DNA of 64,000 nucleotides. Origin: Stomorhina lunata (Eukaryota; Arthropoda; Insecta; Diptera; Rhiniidae). The stretch covers positions 37,291,952-37,355,951 of the forward strand of contig OW121741.1 of the NCBI GenBank assembly GCA_933228675.1, in the 5' to 3' direction. Of this stretch, positions 33,924 to 47,900 are shown in pieces. The notes below the pieces were generated by a model. That model was not told the DNA's origin, did not search any database, and was given only the letters and a program-made list of their open reading frames with translations. A program made the translations under genes and the position numbers. How positions within the stretch are numbered: the stretch's first letter is position 1; each line of letters opens with the position of its first letter.

Positions 33924-35180
33924 TCGGGTGTTTTTTATTGAGGTATAGAACTTTAAGTTGGCATCACTTTTTTAACTGGCGGCCATTTTGTCAGCTGTCA
34001 AGTGATTAATATTTAGTTTGGTTTGCCATTTCATCATGAACAGGTTGACAAAAGAACAACGCTTGCAAATCGTGCAAATTTATTTCGAAAATAATGGTTC
34101 AGTTCGCGAAGTTTACCGCAAGCTCCGTCCATTTTATTGTCGACATAATCGTCCATCAGAGCAATTAATTCGGTTAACCATGGATCGTTTTCGCACTACG
34201 TTTACTCTATGTGATAATACGCATTGCCGCTGTAGAGTAAAGTGTTGAAGAGGACCCGAATGAATCGATTCGCCACCGTGCACAGCAATTGGAGCTTTGT
34301 CCATCAACTTTTTGGAAGATTTTGCGCAAAGATCTTGGCTTGCGACCTTACAAGATCCAGCTTGTGCAAGAATTAAAGCCGCGAGACCATGCAATGCGTC
34401 GTGATTTTGGTGTATGGGCCGAAAATGAGATTGATCTCGATGCTGATTTTCATCGCAAAATTTTGTTCAGTGATGAGGCTCATTTTTGGTTGAATAGCAA
34501 GCAAACTTGCCGCATTTGGAGTGAAGAGAATCCACATGAGACCCTTGAGACGCCATTACATCCACAAAAACTGACTGTTTGGTGTGCTCTATGGGCTGGT
34601 GGAGTCATTGGGCCATACTTCTTCCGAAATAATGCTGGAGAGTCAGTTACCATAAATGGAGACCGGTATAGAGCCATGATAACCGACTATTTTGTTCCCC
34701 AATTGGATGGCATGAATGTGGATGAGTTGTGGTTCCAACAAGACGGCGCTACATGCCACACAGCGCACGTCACAATTGATTTATTGAAGGAAACATTCGA
34801 TGAGCGCATAATTTCGCGGAATGGGCCTGTCAATTGGCCACCAAGATCGTGCGATTTGACACCACTGGATTATTTTCTTTGGGGATATGTGAAGTCGCTC
34901 GTCTAAGCCAACAAACCAGAAACGTTAGGGGACTTGGAAGCCAACATTCGTGGCGTTATTGCCAACATACGGCCCCATATGCTCGAAAAGGTAGTTGAAA
35001 ATTGGACCTGTAGAATTGGCTTTATTCGAGCCAGCCGCGGCGGCCCCATGCCCGAAATCATATTTAAACATTAATGGCATAAAATTATCCTTCCAATGAA
35101 GCCAAATTGATGGACATTAAAACGATTTTCTTGTGTTTTATTTCAATTCGAAGTTCTATACCTCTAAAAAAAACACCCAT
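33924..35180 (+). mobile_element. DD41D (rosa-like) mariner element, copy 3
   Basis: The left end TCGGGTGTTTTTTATTGAGG is preceded by TA (33922-33923). The right end ..AAAAACACCCAT is followed by TA (35181-35182). Length 1,257 bp. The element lies immediately upstream of the GPCR first coding exon and in the same orientation. Confidence 0.9.
34036..35074 (+). pseudogene. DD41D mariner transposase, frameshifted and prematurely stopped
   Basis: Begins MNRLTKEQRLQ. A deletion after TLCDNTH (near 34225) removes about 12 codons and shifts the frame. Reading resumes in the frame containing LELCPSTFWKILRKDLG. The first Asp (FSDEAHFWLN), second Asp (QQDGATCHTA) and third Asp (CDLTPLDYFLWG) are all present, again with 41 residues between the last two. 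A small in-frame deletion alters GYVNKQN to SKQT. A TAC-to-TAA change after YVKSLV (34904) truncates the last ~55 residues. Inactive, but this copy keeps the most complete catalytic core. Confidence 0.88.
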
Positions 35181-35366
35181 TATTTATTCAAAGTATTTAA
35201 AATTTGTTTCAATCTCTCTATCTATTTTAGAATGTTTCTAAAGAAATGAAGTCTTCTTCATTTTGTTGTCGACATCGTCATCATTATTATCGTCCTTATC
35301 ATCACCCACTGGAACTGCGGTAGGGAATCCGTGCAATAATAAAAAAAAAGAAAAAGGTGCAATACA

Positions 35367-35921
35367 ATGAATAGCAATAATTTACAAGAATGGTGGGAGA
35401 ATACATATCGTCACCATCTTTCCAAACAGCAGCAACAGCTAAACAACTTTGATACCAGTCTTCTCATCACCACCACCACCATCGCCACCGACAGCCGAGA
35501 TCTTACGAATTTGGCTGCTTTGCAACAAACATTTGATGAGCATAATCTTCCCGAAGATATCAATACCGGTGCTGGCGCTAGTATTGATCATTTAGATTAT
35601 GATAATTTCGGTAATTTTACTCATTTGACTCCTTATGATGGAGATCGTGATGAACATACCATACCCTCAATTACATTACTCTTTATGGCCATTTCCTATG
35701 GCCTGGTGGTATTTGGTGGAGTTTTGGGAAATGCTACCTTGCTGTTGACCTTGTGCTCGGCTTCTTCGGTGAGATTAAGAAATCCCCTGCTATTGGCTGT
35801 GTGCATTGCTGATCTGCTGGTATCAGGTATATCGGCACCGGTTACTCTCTTAAATTTAGCCATGAATCGGAAGACGAAAACTTTGCCGCTGGAATTGTGT
35901 AAAGTGATTGATTTTATACAG
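35367..35921 (+). CDS. GPCR coding exon 1 (residues 1-185)
   Basis: Encodes the extracellular N-terminus, TM1, TM2 and the Cys at the top of TM3. It ends ATACAG before the donor GTAAAT, phase 0. The Gln-, Thr- and Asp-rich N-terminus has no obvious signal peptide, as is usual for class A receptors. Confidence 0.9.
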
Positions 35922-38900
35922 GTAAATATAGAAATTCATTTTGAAAGGGATAAAAAGTGAAGGAACTAGCTCAACCCATATGATATCCCGATATACATAA
36001 ATGTAATTATTGTCTTTCCACTTCATAGGAAGCAAAATCTAAATCGCATACAAATTTAATTTTTTTAATAATTTATACACTTCACCTAAGTTAGTTTAAC
36101 CCTCTGCGACTGATGTAATATATTTTCACAATTCTACTGACGTGGTAGATTACCATAAACCCTTTAAATGGCTTATATTTTCACCCCAACAAATCTTTTT
36201 ACTATTTATAACATCTATATCCGACTGAAAATGGATTATAACTCTAATAAAGCTTTTTGTCCGTGTAGAGGAGAGGGCAAAGGTGCTTATCGGTGACAGT
36301 TGGCTCACTGGAGCATCGCCGTAATGTGAGTTGCGTTTCACTGTTCTATCGCTTTTATAATGATACTAGCTTTTTAACTCGCTACTTCGTTAGCGGCACC
36401 ATTTGATCACCATTTGATCACCATTTGACTTAAACAACATGCACAGTTTAAAAGGAAAAAACCTATCTTTAAATTTTTGACCCGTTTTTGTTATTTTCGA
36501 TTGCGGTATAAATTTTGTTTCTATAATAATTGATTCAAAAATTATATATGGGTCAAAAAAGTAACAAAATTTAGTTTTTATCCTTTTTATTCCCTATTTT
36601 TAGCTCATTTACGAAAAGTACCTACTAAAAACATGACTTTTTATTTTTCTATTCGATCTAAATCCAATTTAAATTTTTTGTCTGTCGATATTAGTATCAG
36701 AGATATAACTTTAGTAATGTTTTTATTTTCTACCCTATTTTAACCCCAAAACTGTTTAATTTGCAAAAAGTACTGAAAAGTCCCTTAATTTTTAGGGCTG
36801 ATCTTAGAACATTTTAGCGTTTGTTTCCATCCATTAGGTTTAGAAGATATAATGTCATCGATTTTTTCCTTTTTTACCCCTTTGATTGACACATCTCTAA
36901 TTTATACTTCTGACTTCATTAGCTTAAATGAATATTTTCCCGTTTTCACCTTTTGGAACCCCATTTATCGTTAAAGTACCAAGCACTTGTTTAATATTTT
37001 GTTAATACTTATTGATTGTGGCATAAAGTGAGTCTTTATGTTTATAAGTTCAAAAGATACGTATGGGTTAAAAAAAAGTACAAAAATATAGTTTTTACCC
37101 TTTTTGCCCTTATTAGTGCCATTTCCAAAAAAAGTACAGAACACATGTCCCTTTCATTTTCTAGCCGATTATATGATTTATTCATTTTCTAGCCTGTTTT
37201 AACCATAAGCGGCCAAATTAAAAAAAAAGAAATACCGAACCCGTGTCCTTTAATTTTTAATGCTGATCATAGACCAATTTAATCTTTGTTTCTATCACTT
37301 TTGATTTATGAGATATTACGTTACCGATTTTCCCCCTTTTTACTCCAAAAATTAAAAAAAGGAATCAATCGCGTGTCTTATACTTCTGCAATGTGAATAG
37401 ACCTGTCTGTAAATTATACTTCTGGCTTTATTTGTTTAAATGATATTCATAGTTTTTACTCTTTTGTGCCTCATTTATCGTAAAAGCGCGAAGCACCTTC
37501 TTAATTTTTGTTAGTCCTTATCAATTGTGATGTAAATAGAGTATTTATGTTTATTAGTTCAAGAGATACTTATAGGGTTAATAAAGTACCAAAATATAGT
37601 TTTTTCCCTTTTTCTCCCTTATTAGTTCCATTTCCAAAAAAGTACCAAACTCGTGTCCCCTTTTTTTGCAAGATGATCCAAATCCAATTTCAACTTTGTT
37701 TCTAACGATGTAAATTTCGGAGATATGATGTTACTAATTTATCCATTTTCTTTTTCAATTTTTTTCAATTTACTTTTTCAATATGAATCCACCCATCTGT
37801 AAATTATAGTTCTGGCTTCATTACTTAAAAACCTACCCTTGAATATTTCCCAGTTTTTATCTTTTTTACCTCAATTATCGTAAAAGTACCAAATACGTGT
37901 CTAATAATTCATTGTTACTTATCAATTGTGACGTTTACTGTTTCTCTATGTTTGTTATTTCAAAAGATACGATGGGTTCAAAAAAAGTACCAAAATATAG
38001 TTTTTGCCCTTTTTTACCCTTATTAGTACCATATTCAAAAAAGTACCAAATACGTTTCTCGTTTTTTTTCAGCCCATCCGAAGCAAATTTCAACTCTATT
38101 CCTATCGTTTTGAATTTCGGAGATATGACGTTACTAATATTTCCCATTTTTTCCCTGTTTTAACCCCAAAACGGCCGAATTAAAGAAAAAAGTACCGAAT
38201 ACATGTCCCTAATTTAAAGTGCCGATTTTAGACCGATTTAGTTGTTGTTTCTATCACTTTTGGCTAAGAAGATATATTTTTACCGATTTTTACCCAAAAG
38301 TACCAGACACTTATTTTACTTTTTTCAGTGTCAATTTACCAGCCAATAAATTATGCTTCTGGCTTCATTAGCCGAAAAGATATTCATAGCTAAAAAGCAA
38401 AAAACCTACTCTTGAATATTTTCCCTTTTTTACCCTTTCGTCCCAGATTAATCGCAAAAGTACCAAATACGTGTTTAATAGTTTTTTAATGCCTATCAGT
38501 TGCGATATAAATTATATTTCTATGTTTATTAGTTCAAAAGATATATATGGGTTAAAAAAGTACCAAAATATAGTTTTTACCCTTTTTTATTCTTATTAGT
38601 ACCATTTTTGAAATAGTACCAAATACGTGACCATTTATTTTTTTATCCGATTCAAATCCAATTTAAACTTCGTTTGCATCTGTGTTAGTTTCGTAGATAT
38701 GATGTTACTAATTTCTCCCTTTTCTACCCTGTTTTACCCTTTAAAAGGTCGAATTTCAAAAAAGTACCGAACACGTGTCCCTTAATTTTAAGTGCTGATC
38801 TCAGACTAATTTAGTTTTTGTTTCTATCACTTTTGATTTAGAAGATATATTTTTACCCCCAAAATTAAAAAAAGTACCAAACATGTATTTTATTTTTTCT

Positions 38901-41900
38901 TTGTCAATCGACCAGTCAATAAATTATACTTCTAGCTTCATTAGCCTAAAAGATATCCATAGCTTAAAACAAAAAACCTACCCTTAAATATTTTCCCTTT
39001 TTTACCCTTTTGTACCCCATTAATCGCAAAAGTACCAAATACGTATTTAATTGTTTTTTAATATCTATCTGTTGCGATATAAATTATGTTTCTATGTTTA
39101 TTAGTTCAAAAGATACATATTAGTTGAAAAAAGTACCAAAATATAGTTTTTACCCTTTTTTATCCTTATTAATGCCATTTCCAAAAAAGTACCAAGCACG
39201 TGTCTCCTTATTTTCCTAGCCGATTCAAATCCAATTTCAACTTTGTTTGCATCGATGTTGGTTTCGGAGATATGATGTTACTAATTTCTCCCTTTTCTAC
39301 CCTGTTTTACCTTCTAAGAGGTTGAACTTCAAAAAAGTACCGAACATGTGTTCCTTAATTTTAAGTGCCAATCTCAGACCAATTTAGTTTTTGTTTCTAT
39401 CACTTTTGGTTTAGAAGATATACTTTACCGATTTTTACCCCCAAAATTAAAAAAAAGTACCAAACTCGTAGCTTATTTTTTTCAATGTCCATCGACCAGT
39501 CAATAAATTATACTTCTGGCTTCATTAGCCTAAAAGATATCCATGGCTAAAAAGCAAAAAACCTATCCTTGAATATTTTCCCTTTTTTTACCCTTTTGTA
39601 CCCCATTAATCGCAAAAGTACCAAATACGTATTTAGTTCTTTTTTAATATCTATCGGTTGCGATATAAAATATGTTTCTATGTTTATTAGTTCAAAAGAT
39701 ACATATGGGTTAAAAAAAAGTACCAAAATATAGTTTTTACCCTTTTTCATTCTTATTGGTGCCATTTTCAAAAAAGTACCAAACACGTGTCCCCTTATTT
39801 TTCTAGCCGATTTAAATCCAATTTTAACTTTGTTTCTATCTGTATTGGTTTCGGAGATATGATGTTACTGATTTCTCCCTTTTCTACGCTGTTTTACCTT
39901 CTAGGAGGTTGAATTTCATAAAAGTACCGAACACGTGTCCCTTGGTTTTAAGTGCCGATCTCAGACCAATTTAGTTTTTGTTTCTATCACTTTTGGTTTA
40001 GAAGATATACTTTACAGATTTTTACCCCCAAAATTAAAAAAAAAGTACCAAACTCGTAGTTAATTTTTTTCAATGTTCATCGACCAGTCAATAAATTATA
40101 CTTCTGGCTTCATTAGCCTTAAAGATATCCATGGCTAAAAACCAAAAAACCTATCCTTGAATATTTTCCCTTTTTTTACCCTTTTGTACCCCATTAATCG
40201 CAAAAGTACCAAATAAGTATTAAGTTCTCTTTAATATCTATCGGTTGCGATATAAAATGTGTTTCTATGTTTATTAGTTCAAAAGATACATATGGGTTAA
40301 AAAAAGTACCAAAATATAGATTTACCCTTTTTTATCCTTGTTAGTGCCATTTTCAAAAAAGTAGCAAACACGTGTCCCCTTATTTTTGTAGGCGATTCAA
40401 ATCCAATTTCAACTTTGTTTCTGTCTATGTTGGTTTCGGAGATATGATGTTACTAATTTCTCCCTTTTCTACCCTGTTTTGCCCACTAGGCGGCCGATTT
40501 TCTGAATTTTGTTACTCTGTTGATTGGTTCAAAAGATACACATGGGTTTACAAAAATACCAACATTTCATTTTTACCCTTTTACCCCCTATTTGTCCCAT
40601 CTGCTAAAAAGTACCAAACACGTGTCTACTTATTTTTGCAGCTGATCCCAACGCAATTTCAATTTGGGGCCTATGACGTTTACTTCCGGAGATACAGCAT
40701 TACTAATTTTTCCCTTTTTTACCCCTTTTTACCCCCTTAGAGGCCGAATTTCCAAAAATCCCGTCTTAGTGGATCTATACTTTGAAAAAGGTACCCGCTG
40801 TCAAAATTTCAGCTCTCTAGCTTTAGCCGTTTGGGCTGTGCGATGATGAGTCAGTCAGTCAGTCACGTTAGAGTTTTATATATATAGATTACGGAGATTA
40901 CTACAACATTAACAGGTTAGTTTAACCCTCTGCGACAGATGTGATATATTTTCACAATTCTATTGACGTGGTAGACTACCGGACACCTTTTTAATGGCAT
41001 TTATTTTCACTCCAACTGATCTCCTTACTATTTATAATACCTATATTCGACGTTGTGAACAGCAAACGTAGGTCCCTATCAATAAGTCTAAAAATATAAT
41101 CAGATGCATCTCATCCGAGAAGTACCCCTTGTTCCAATTGGAATGTTGTGGGATGTAATGGGGTGCAGCTATTGCCTGGCATCTCCAGCTACCAGGTAAG
41201 AATTCCTACTCTAACCTCCTCGTGGTACATAAAGCTCATCCGAAAAGTACCCCTAGTTCCAATTGGAATGTCGTGGGAATTATGCTTGTATATATCTCCA
41301 GCTATAAGGTAAGAACTGTATCCAATTCCTACTCTAACCTCCTCGTGGTACATCCTGAGCAACCTAGTTGAAGATGCGGTTAACAACCTGTGTTGGATTC
41401 TAGGTCAGGGCTAATATTAGAGGGAGTTATCTTAGAGCCATTCTAACGTACTTGGTTTAAGATTCTAAGATAATTGTACTTGGTAATATGCGAAAATGTA
41501 GCGTCTGTTCAACATGTTAGTTGCGACTGCAAGCGGGCGTCTGTCTCGGATCGAGCGGCTCGCGATACGAACGTGGCTCGTGCCTTTGGACTCATCACTC
41601 ATAGACTTAGCACTTACGATGTTTTAAGCATGGAAAGAAACAACATTACACAATATACAACTTCAAGGGGTAATCATGCGAGAAATCTTTCTGTTACGGC
41701 AGCTGGCACACGAATTTTGGAGGTGCCTAATCTCTCCAAAACCAAGAGGCCCTATGCTCCACTAGAAGTCAAGGATAACAAAAGAAGAATATCCGACCGA
41801 TAATAGAATACAACTCTCATGTGTGGGCCGATGCTTTAACGTCCAATTTGAAGCTGCTTAACCGTGTACAGAAGTAGGAGACCCAAATCTATTGAATCAC

Positions 41901-44900
41901 TGTAGCATCGTCGTAATGTAAGTGGCATTTCACTATTCCATCGCTACAATAATGGTATGTGCTCAAACAAAATTGCAGATCTTGTCTCTAAAACCCGTAC
42001 ATTTCTTCAACAAGCGCTTATCCCTTTGTAGTCGATTTTGCAGTGGATCGAACGATGCACTATAGAAAAAAACTAGTCTTTTAGCCGCACGGAACGAATG
42101 TGGAATAAACTCCCTATATCAGTCTTCCCTTCTTCTTCTAATATCCAAAAGTTCAGATCGAATATCTGAACCCCGTCTAAATATTCTTCCTCCCACAACC
42201 TTTTTTATAGTTCCGTTACAATGGTTATGTAGTGAGTGTTGGCCCAACACAAAATACTAGAATCTCCTGTTTAAAATAGTCTTACCTGTCACATCGCATC
42301 GTCCAACGTTTTTATTTCGTTTATTCCGAACGCTGGGCAAGCCAAAAGACATCCTTTCATATCGAACTCTATTGCAAGATGTTAGGCATACGTAATTCCA
42401 TGAATCAATTCAATTGACCTTCTCCACGTTCTAGCAACGCTTGTCAAGCAATGTTGGTATTTGGCCTTAGAAGTGTATACACCACCATTTCCGTTGACAT
42501 ACCTCTATAGAAGCAGGTATTAGGTTTGCAAAGGTTTGCGTTTCCAAGTTTCGCAGCCATAATACAGGATAGACTTGACATTCGTGTTGTATATTCGTTA
42601 CTTGGTTGTTGTTGTTATTTGCAAATAGCTCGGAAAATGCCGAATGCAGATTTTGCCTTGCTAATACGCGATTGAATATCTAGATAACTAAAAGTACCTA
42701 CACATCCAATAACCTCGTTATCCAAATTGATATGTGTTGACTGACGCGTTTACGTTTACCTCCAGGCAAAGTCTTTGTCGTGGAAACTTGATTTCCAGCC
42801 CAGTTGCCCGAGATTCAACAGTGATGGCGCTAGTGTTTTCTTGATGGTGGATACCGTATCTACCATTCAGAGCCTTGCGCATTATGTTGTCGATGACGAG
42901 GATAAAAAGTATAGGTGACAGGATACATCCTTGTAGTACACTCTAGTAGTAACTTTGAACGGATTTGACAATTTACAATTTACTTGACATTTAAAATCGA
43001 AGTACATTACCCGAATTAAGTTCAGAATTTTCATTAGCATGTGTCGAAGGCCTTCATAAAGTCAATAAACGCTAGGTAAATGGGGGTGCGGAATTTATTA
43101 CATTGCTCTAGTACTATTTATTCTTAATATGCTGATTAGGTCAACACAAGACCGATTCTTTTTCAACCCAAACTTATTTTCGCGGAGTGTAGACGAAACG
43201 GCGCCGAATATTGTGTTCAAAATTACTAGACTTATTATCTTGTTAGATATTGAAAGAAGTGTTATCCCACTGTAGCTGTTGTAGTCTTTAGAGTTGACGT
43301 TTTTAGTATTTTGACTACCTTCATTCCAGGAGGTTGGCATAGCTAAATTTGCTCGCTGCCGGAAGGTTGCTAATGTAACGCCAATCCCTAAAAAGGGTGA
43401 GGCTACCATCCCTGAAAATTACCTTCCAATAGCTATTTGTTCTCCAATCTCCAAAGTTTTGGAGAGTACGCTAAACCACCCACTATCTTATTAAATATCT
43501 GGAATCTAACAACCTACTAAGCGACGGCCAGTATGGATTTTGTAGGGGACGCTCTACGAAAGACCTGCTATAATTCCTTTCGAAAAAATGGTGTCATACA
43601 ATACACCGTTTTGGCAAAAGTAAAGTTGTGACTCTGGATATTTCCAAGGCGTTTGATAGAGTGTGGCACGGAGCACTTCTATCAAAACTTATTGCTTTTG
43701 GCGGTCGGTTAAAACTTCTCTCGATTCATATCCAGCTTTTTCAGAGATCGCACAATTAGAGTTGTTGTAGATGGGATTTAATCAAACGAGTTTAAGCTAA
43801 ATTCAGGGGTACCGCAGGGATCCTTTCTTTCTCCTACTCGTTTCCTTATCTTTATAAACGACCTTCTACGTCAAACTTCAATCCTACCTTTCTTTTGCAG
43901 ATGTTAGAAACATCTGTCATTTGTATTCATTTAATCATAGACCAAACTTTTGAGAGGTTGGCACTATGAGGCAAAACATGAATGGATTATTAAACCGCAA
44001 TTTAGAAACAATTTTAGAATGAGGTCGTGCGAATCGAGTCGATTTTAATGCGCGGAAAAATTCACGGCGGATCATGTTACTTGATTTGTATTAATGGGTT
44101 GTGAAAATATAGAGGATTCAGATACTTTTGATGTTCTGGGTAGAAGAATTTAATGTGATGTCCGTTGGACTGACTATATTTTTCAAGTGTCGAAAAAAGC
44201 ATTCAAGTGTCTTGGTTTTCTAAAACGGTGTGAGAGATACTTCACTCCATCTAATCGTCTTTCTATTTACTCCACCTATATTAGACCGAAAATGGAATAA
44301 AACTCTGATGGACCGGTGCTTAAAGTCTATTTTAGAGCTTCTCGACCGAGTGCAGGAGAAGACGAAAGTGCTCATTGGTGACAGTAGAGTATCTAACTCA
44401 ATTGTTCTACTGGAGCACCGTCGCAATGTGGGTTGTGCCACACTGTTCTATCGTTACTACTTTGGAATGTGCTCTAATGAAATCAGGAAACTCGTTCCCG
44501 AAACCCGAAATTTTGTACGCATTTTACGTCTATCTTTTAGAGCTCATCCCCTTTGTAGTTGATTGGCTAGTAGACAGAATAACAAATTATGGATAAAATT
44601 CGTTCTTTAGCCGTACAGTTCGTATGTGGAATTTGCTTCCCACAGAAATTTTTCCTGTCAATTGCAATATAGGGAAGTTTAAATCAAATATCAAATCAAA
44701 TATCAAATATCTATAAACACCGCTCCATCTATCCGCCCTCCCATAACCTATTTTCCTAGTTCCAACACAAGGCATTGCATATGTAGGGGTCATCCCCTGA
44801 GTGCTGGTCCGAAATTAAAAAAATACGGTACCAAATATAAGTAAAGAGGTCTATTATAAAAATAATGGTGCAATATAAAAGTTTGTCTACCATCTAGGGC

Positions 44901-47900
44901 CAAAATTGTACAAGAAGAGACTAACATTTTGCTTGACCGGCCCATGTACATTCTATGATCAAATTTCTATATCCTTCTCCTTATTGTCTCTTTATTCTTG
45001 TTGGTTTTACTATTTGAAAGAGACATATTGGTTTCAATGGGTCTCCTAGTAGAGGTTCACAATGTTTCTAACCTAACTGTTAAGAATCACTGCAAACCGA
45101 TTTGCAAATTAGACCTACGTACTTAGGGTGATGTAGTGGATGTTCGATATCAAGCAACGGTTTGGATTAGCATTAACTTGGTAAGCCCAGACTTATCTCG
45201 TGGTATCACTTGGGAAGCTACGTTTATACCCGTTAAAGTAGCTAGCCAATATGCGCCGCGTGTTCTCCCATAAGAACGATAAAAATATGGGTTAGGACGC
45301 CGGGCTAGTAACCCACTCCTGTATAAAAACAATTACTATGAAATAGCTAAATTTATAATTAAAACGGTCCGCCAATCTTAAAAGGGGACGTTCGAAACTT
45401 CAATGGAAATACCAAGTGCAGAAAAATCTATCAAAGCTTGGCCTATGCAATTGGAAATATGCTTGGCCTTTGACCTTAAGAGGTTGCAAATATAGGCCAT
45501 TTAAATAAGTACCTAAATAAATTAATCTCTCTAAACTTGAACATTTAAATAAAACATTTATTTCCATTTTGCCTAGTTTTCCCTCTTAAAAGGTCATTCC
45601 AAAAACCTTATAAAAACCTCCAATAACGTCAACGTGTTTGAAATAGAAATACATAGAAATAAATATACAAAAAGCACTTAAAAAATATATAAACATTTTC
45701 ACTTAATTCTCTTCCGTTTCCGGTTTTGGGTATTTTACGAGCTATATTCCTTCATATTTATATTGAATATTAAATTTTAATATTTATTTCAATTCATGTT
45801 CGTGCATGTCTTTATGTTTCAGGCTACGCCAGTTGCTGCCAGTACATTATCATTCTTTTTGCTATCACTGGATCGTTATGCGACCGTAAAACATCCGCGT
45901 TTAGCACAACTACGACAACGACGGTATTTGCATGTTTCCTTGGCCGTATTCTCATGGTTGACATCAGCCATTGTTAGTGTTCCGTTTTTGTTTATCTATA
46001 AAATTGTGGCAAAAACAGTTGTTATGAAAAATGCAATTATTAAAACATCTATAGCAGCGATGACGACGACAACATCATTACCGCCCCCATCAGCAGCAGT
46101 CTCAGCGGCAACACTAATGACTAGTGCTACTAGCGCTCTGCCACCACCTTCAACGGCTGATTTTCCTAATGTTAGCATAAGTTGTCACTCGGATCCTGGT
46201 GCCAATCCTGTTTTTGTTGTTTTCATTTTAATACACACTTTTATAGTTTTTATATTACCCGGTTTGGGTGTTCTGCTCAATCACTATGGGGTAAGACGGA
46301 AATTATGTGCCCTGTCGCTGACAGCCCGTGCTGCTCATGGTGAACTACCACTACCGATGCCTATACTGAGACGTCAAACCCATATGGTGATTGTAACGGG
46401 CATAGCGAATGCTCATCAAGCTGGCTGTGGCGGCACCACGGATGATACCTCAAATGGTGGCGATATTCAGATGCAAAATTTAAATCCCCGCAGTTCACTT
46501 CATCTTAATAAAAATGTGATTCTCTCGAAAAACCCCATATCACCCAGGTGAGTTGTGAAGTTTCAGATAGGTTCATAAAAATTAATTTATTTTCTTTCTT
46601 TAAAATTTTAGAGCAATGCGTGAAATACGCGAACATTCCCAACGACAACGTATGGCCCGGGCTGCTCAACGTGGCAGAAGAGTGGCCACACCCGGCATAC
46701 CTTTGCCCCAGACCTCAACGTTACGTTCTCGCCGGCATTTGGCCAATATGTTAATTGGCTCGGCCGTTATTTTTATAGCGTGTTGGGCGCCTCATGTATT
46801 CTGTGTCATTTACAAGATAATGGGCTATCAGGAATACTGCAGAAAATCATCAAGATATTTTAATTTATTATTGGGTAAATTTTTGATTATTTCCAAATTA
46901 CACTGGTCAGCAAAATTTAACATTTTAACATTTTATTAATACTATTTTTCTAAATTGAATTGATTTGAAAAAAAAATGTTTATAAAATTTCATATTTTTG
47001 GAAAGGCTGTTCCGTCGATTTTGCCATATCTTTGGAACCGGTTGTTCGATTTTGTTAATAGTCACGGAAAAGAAAAGTAAATAAAATTATCTTTAAGTCA
47101 TTTTAAAAACAATTTTTTTTAAGTCTAACGGATTCTAAGTTATTTGAACTGGAAGTTGACTCAAAGAAATATTTTCAAAATTTTATATTTTTGGAAAGGC
47201 TGGTCCATCCCATTAACCATAACCTTGGAACCAGTTATTTGATTTTGTTGAAAATCACGGAAAAGAAAAGTAAATAGAATCATCCTTAAGTCGCTTTGAA
47301 AATAGTTTTTATAAGTCTAACGGATTCTAAGTTATTTGAACTTCAAAGTTGACTAAAAAAAATATTTACAAAATTTTATATTTTTGGAAAAGCTGATCCA
47401 TCGAATTAATCATAACTTTGGAACCGGTTGTTCGATTTTGTTGAAAGTCACGAAAAAGAAAAGATAATAAAACTATCTTAAAATCGCTTAAAAATAGTTT
47501 TTATAAGTCTAACTTCAAAGTAGAACTTCAAAGTTGACTAAAAAAAAACATTTGTCTATTTAAATTACCATAACTTTGGAACCGGGTGTTCGATTTTGTT
47601 GAAAGTTACGGAAAAGAAAAGTAAATAAAATTATCTTAAAGTTGCTTTAAAATAGCTTTTATAAGTCTAATGGATTCTATGTTATTAAATCTTCAAAGTT
47701 TACTACAAACAAACAATTTTAAAATTTTATATTTTTGTAAATATAACTTTAGAACCGGTTGTTCAATTTTGTTGAAAATTATGGAAAAGAAAAGCAAATA
47801 AAATTTTCTTTAAGTCGCTTTACTATTTCCTTAAAAGTTTAATGGATTTTAAATTATGGGAGTTTCAAAGTTGAAAAAAAATTTAAAAAAAATGTATATT

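Noticed and set aside
36150..36341. Minus-strand 63-residue frame
   Set aside because: Antisense of the LINE family B C-terminal remnant.
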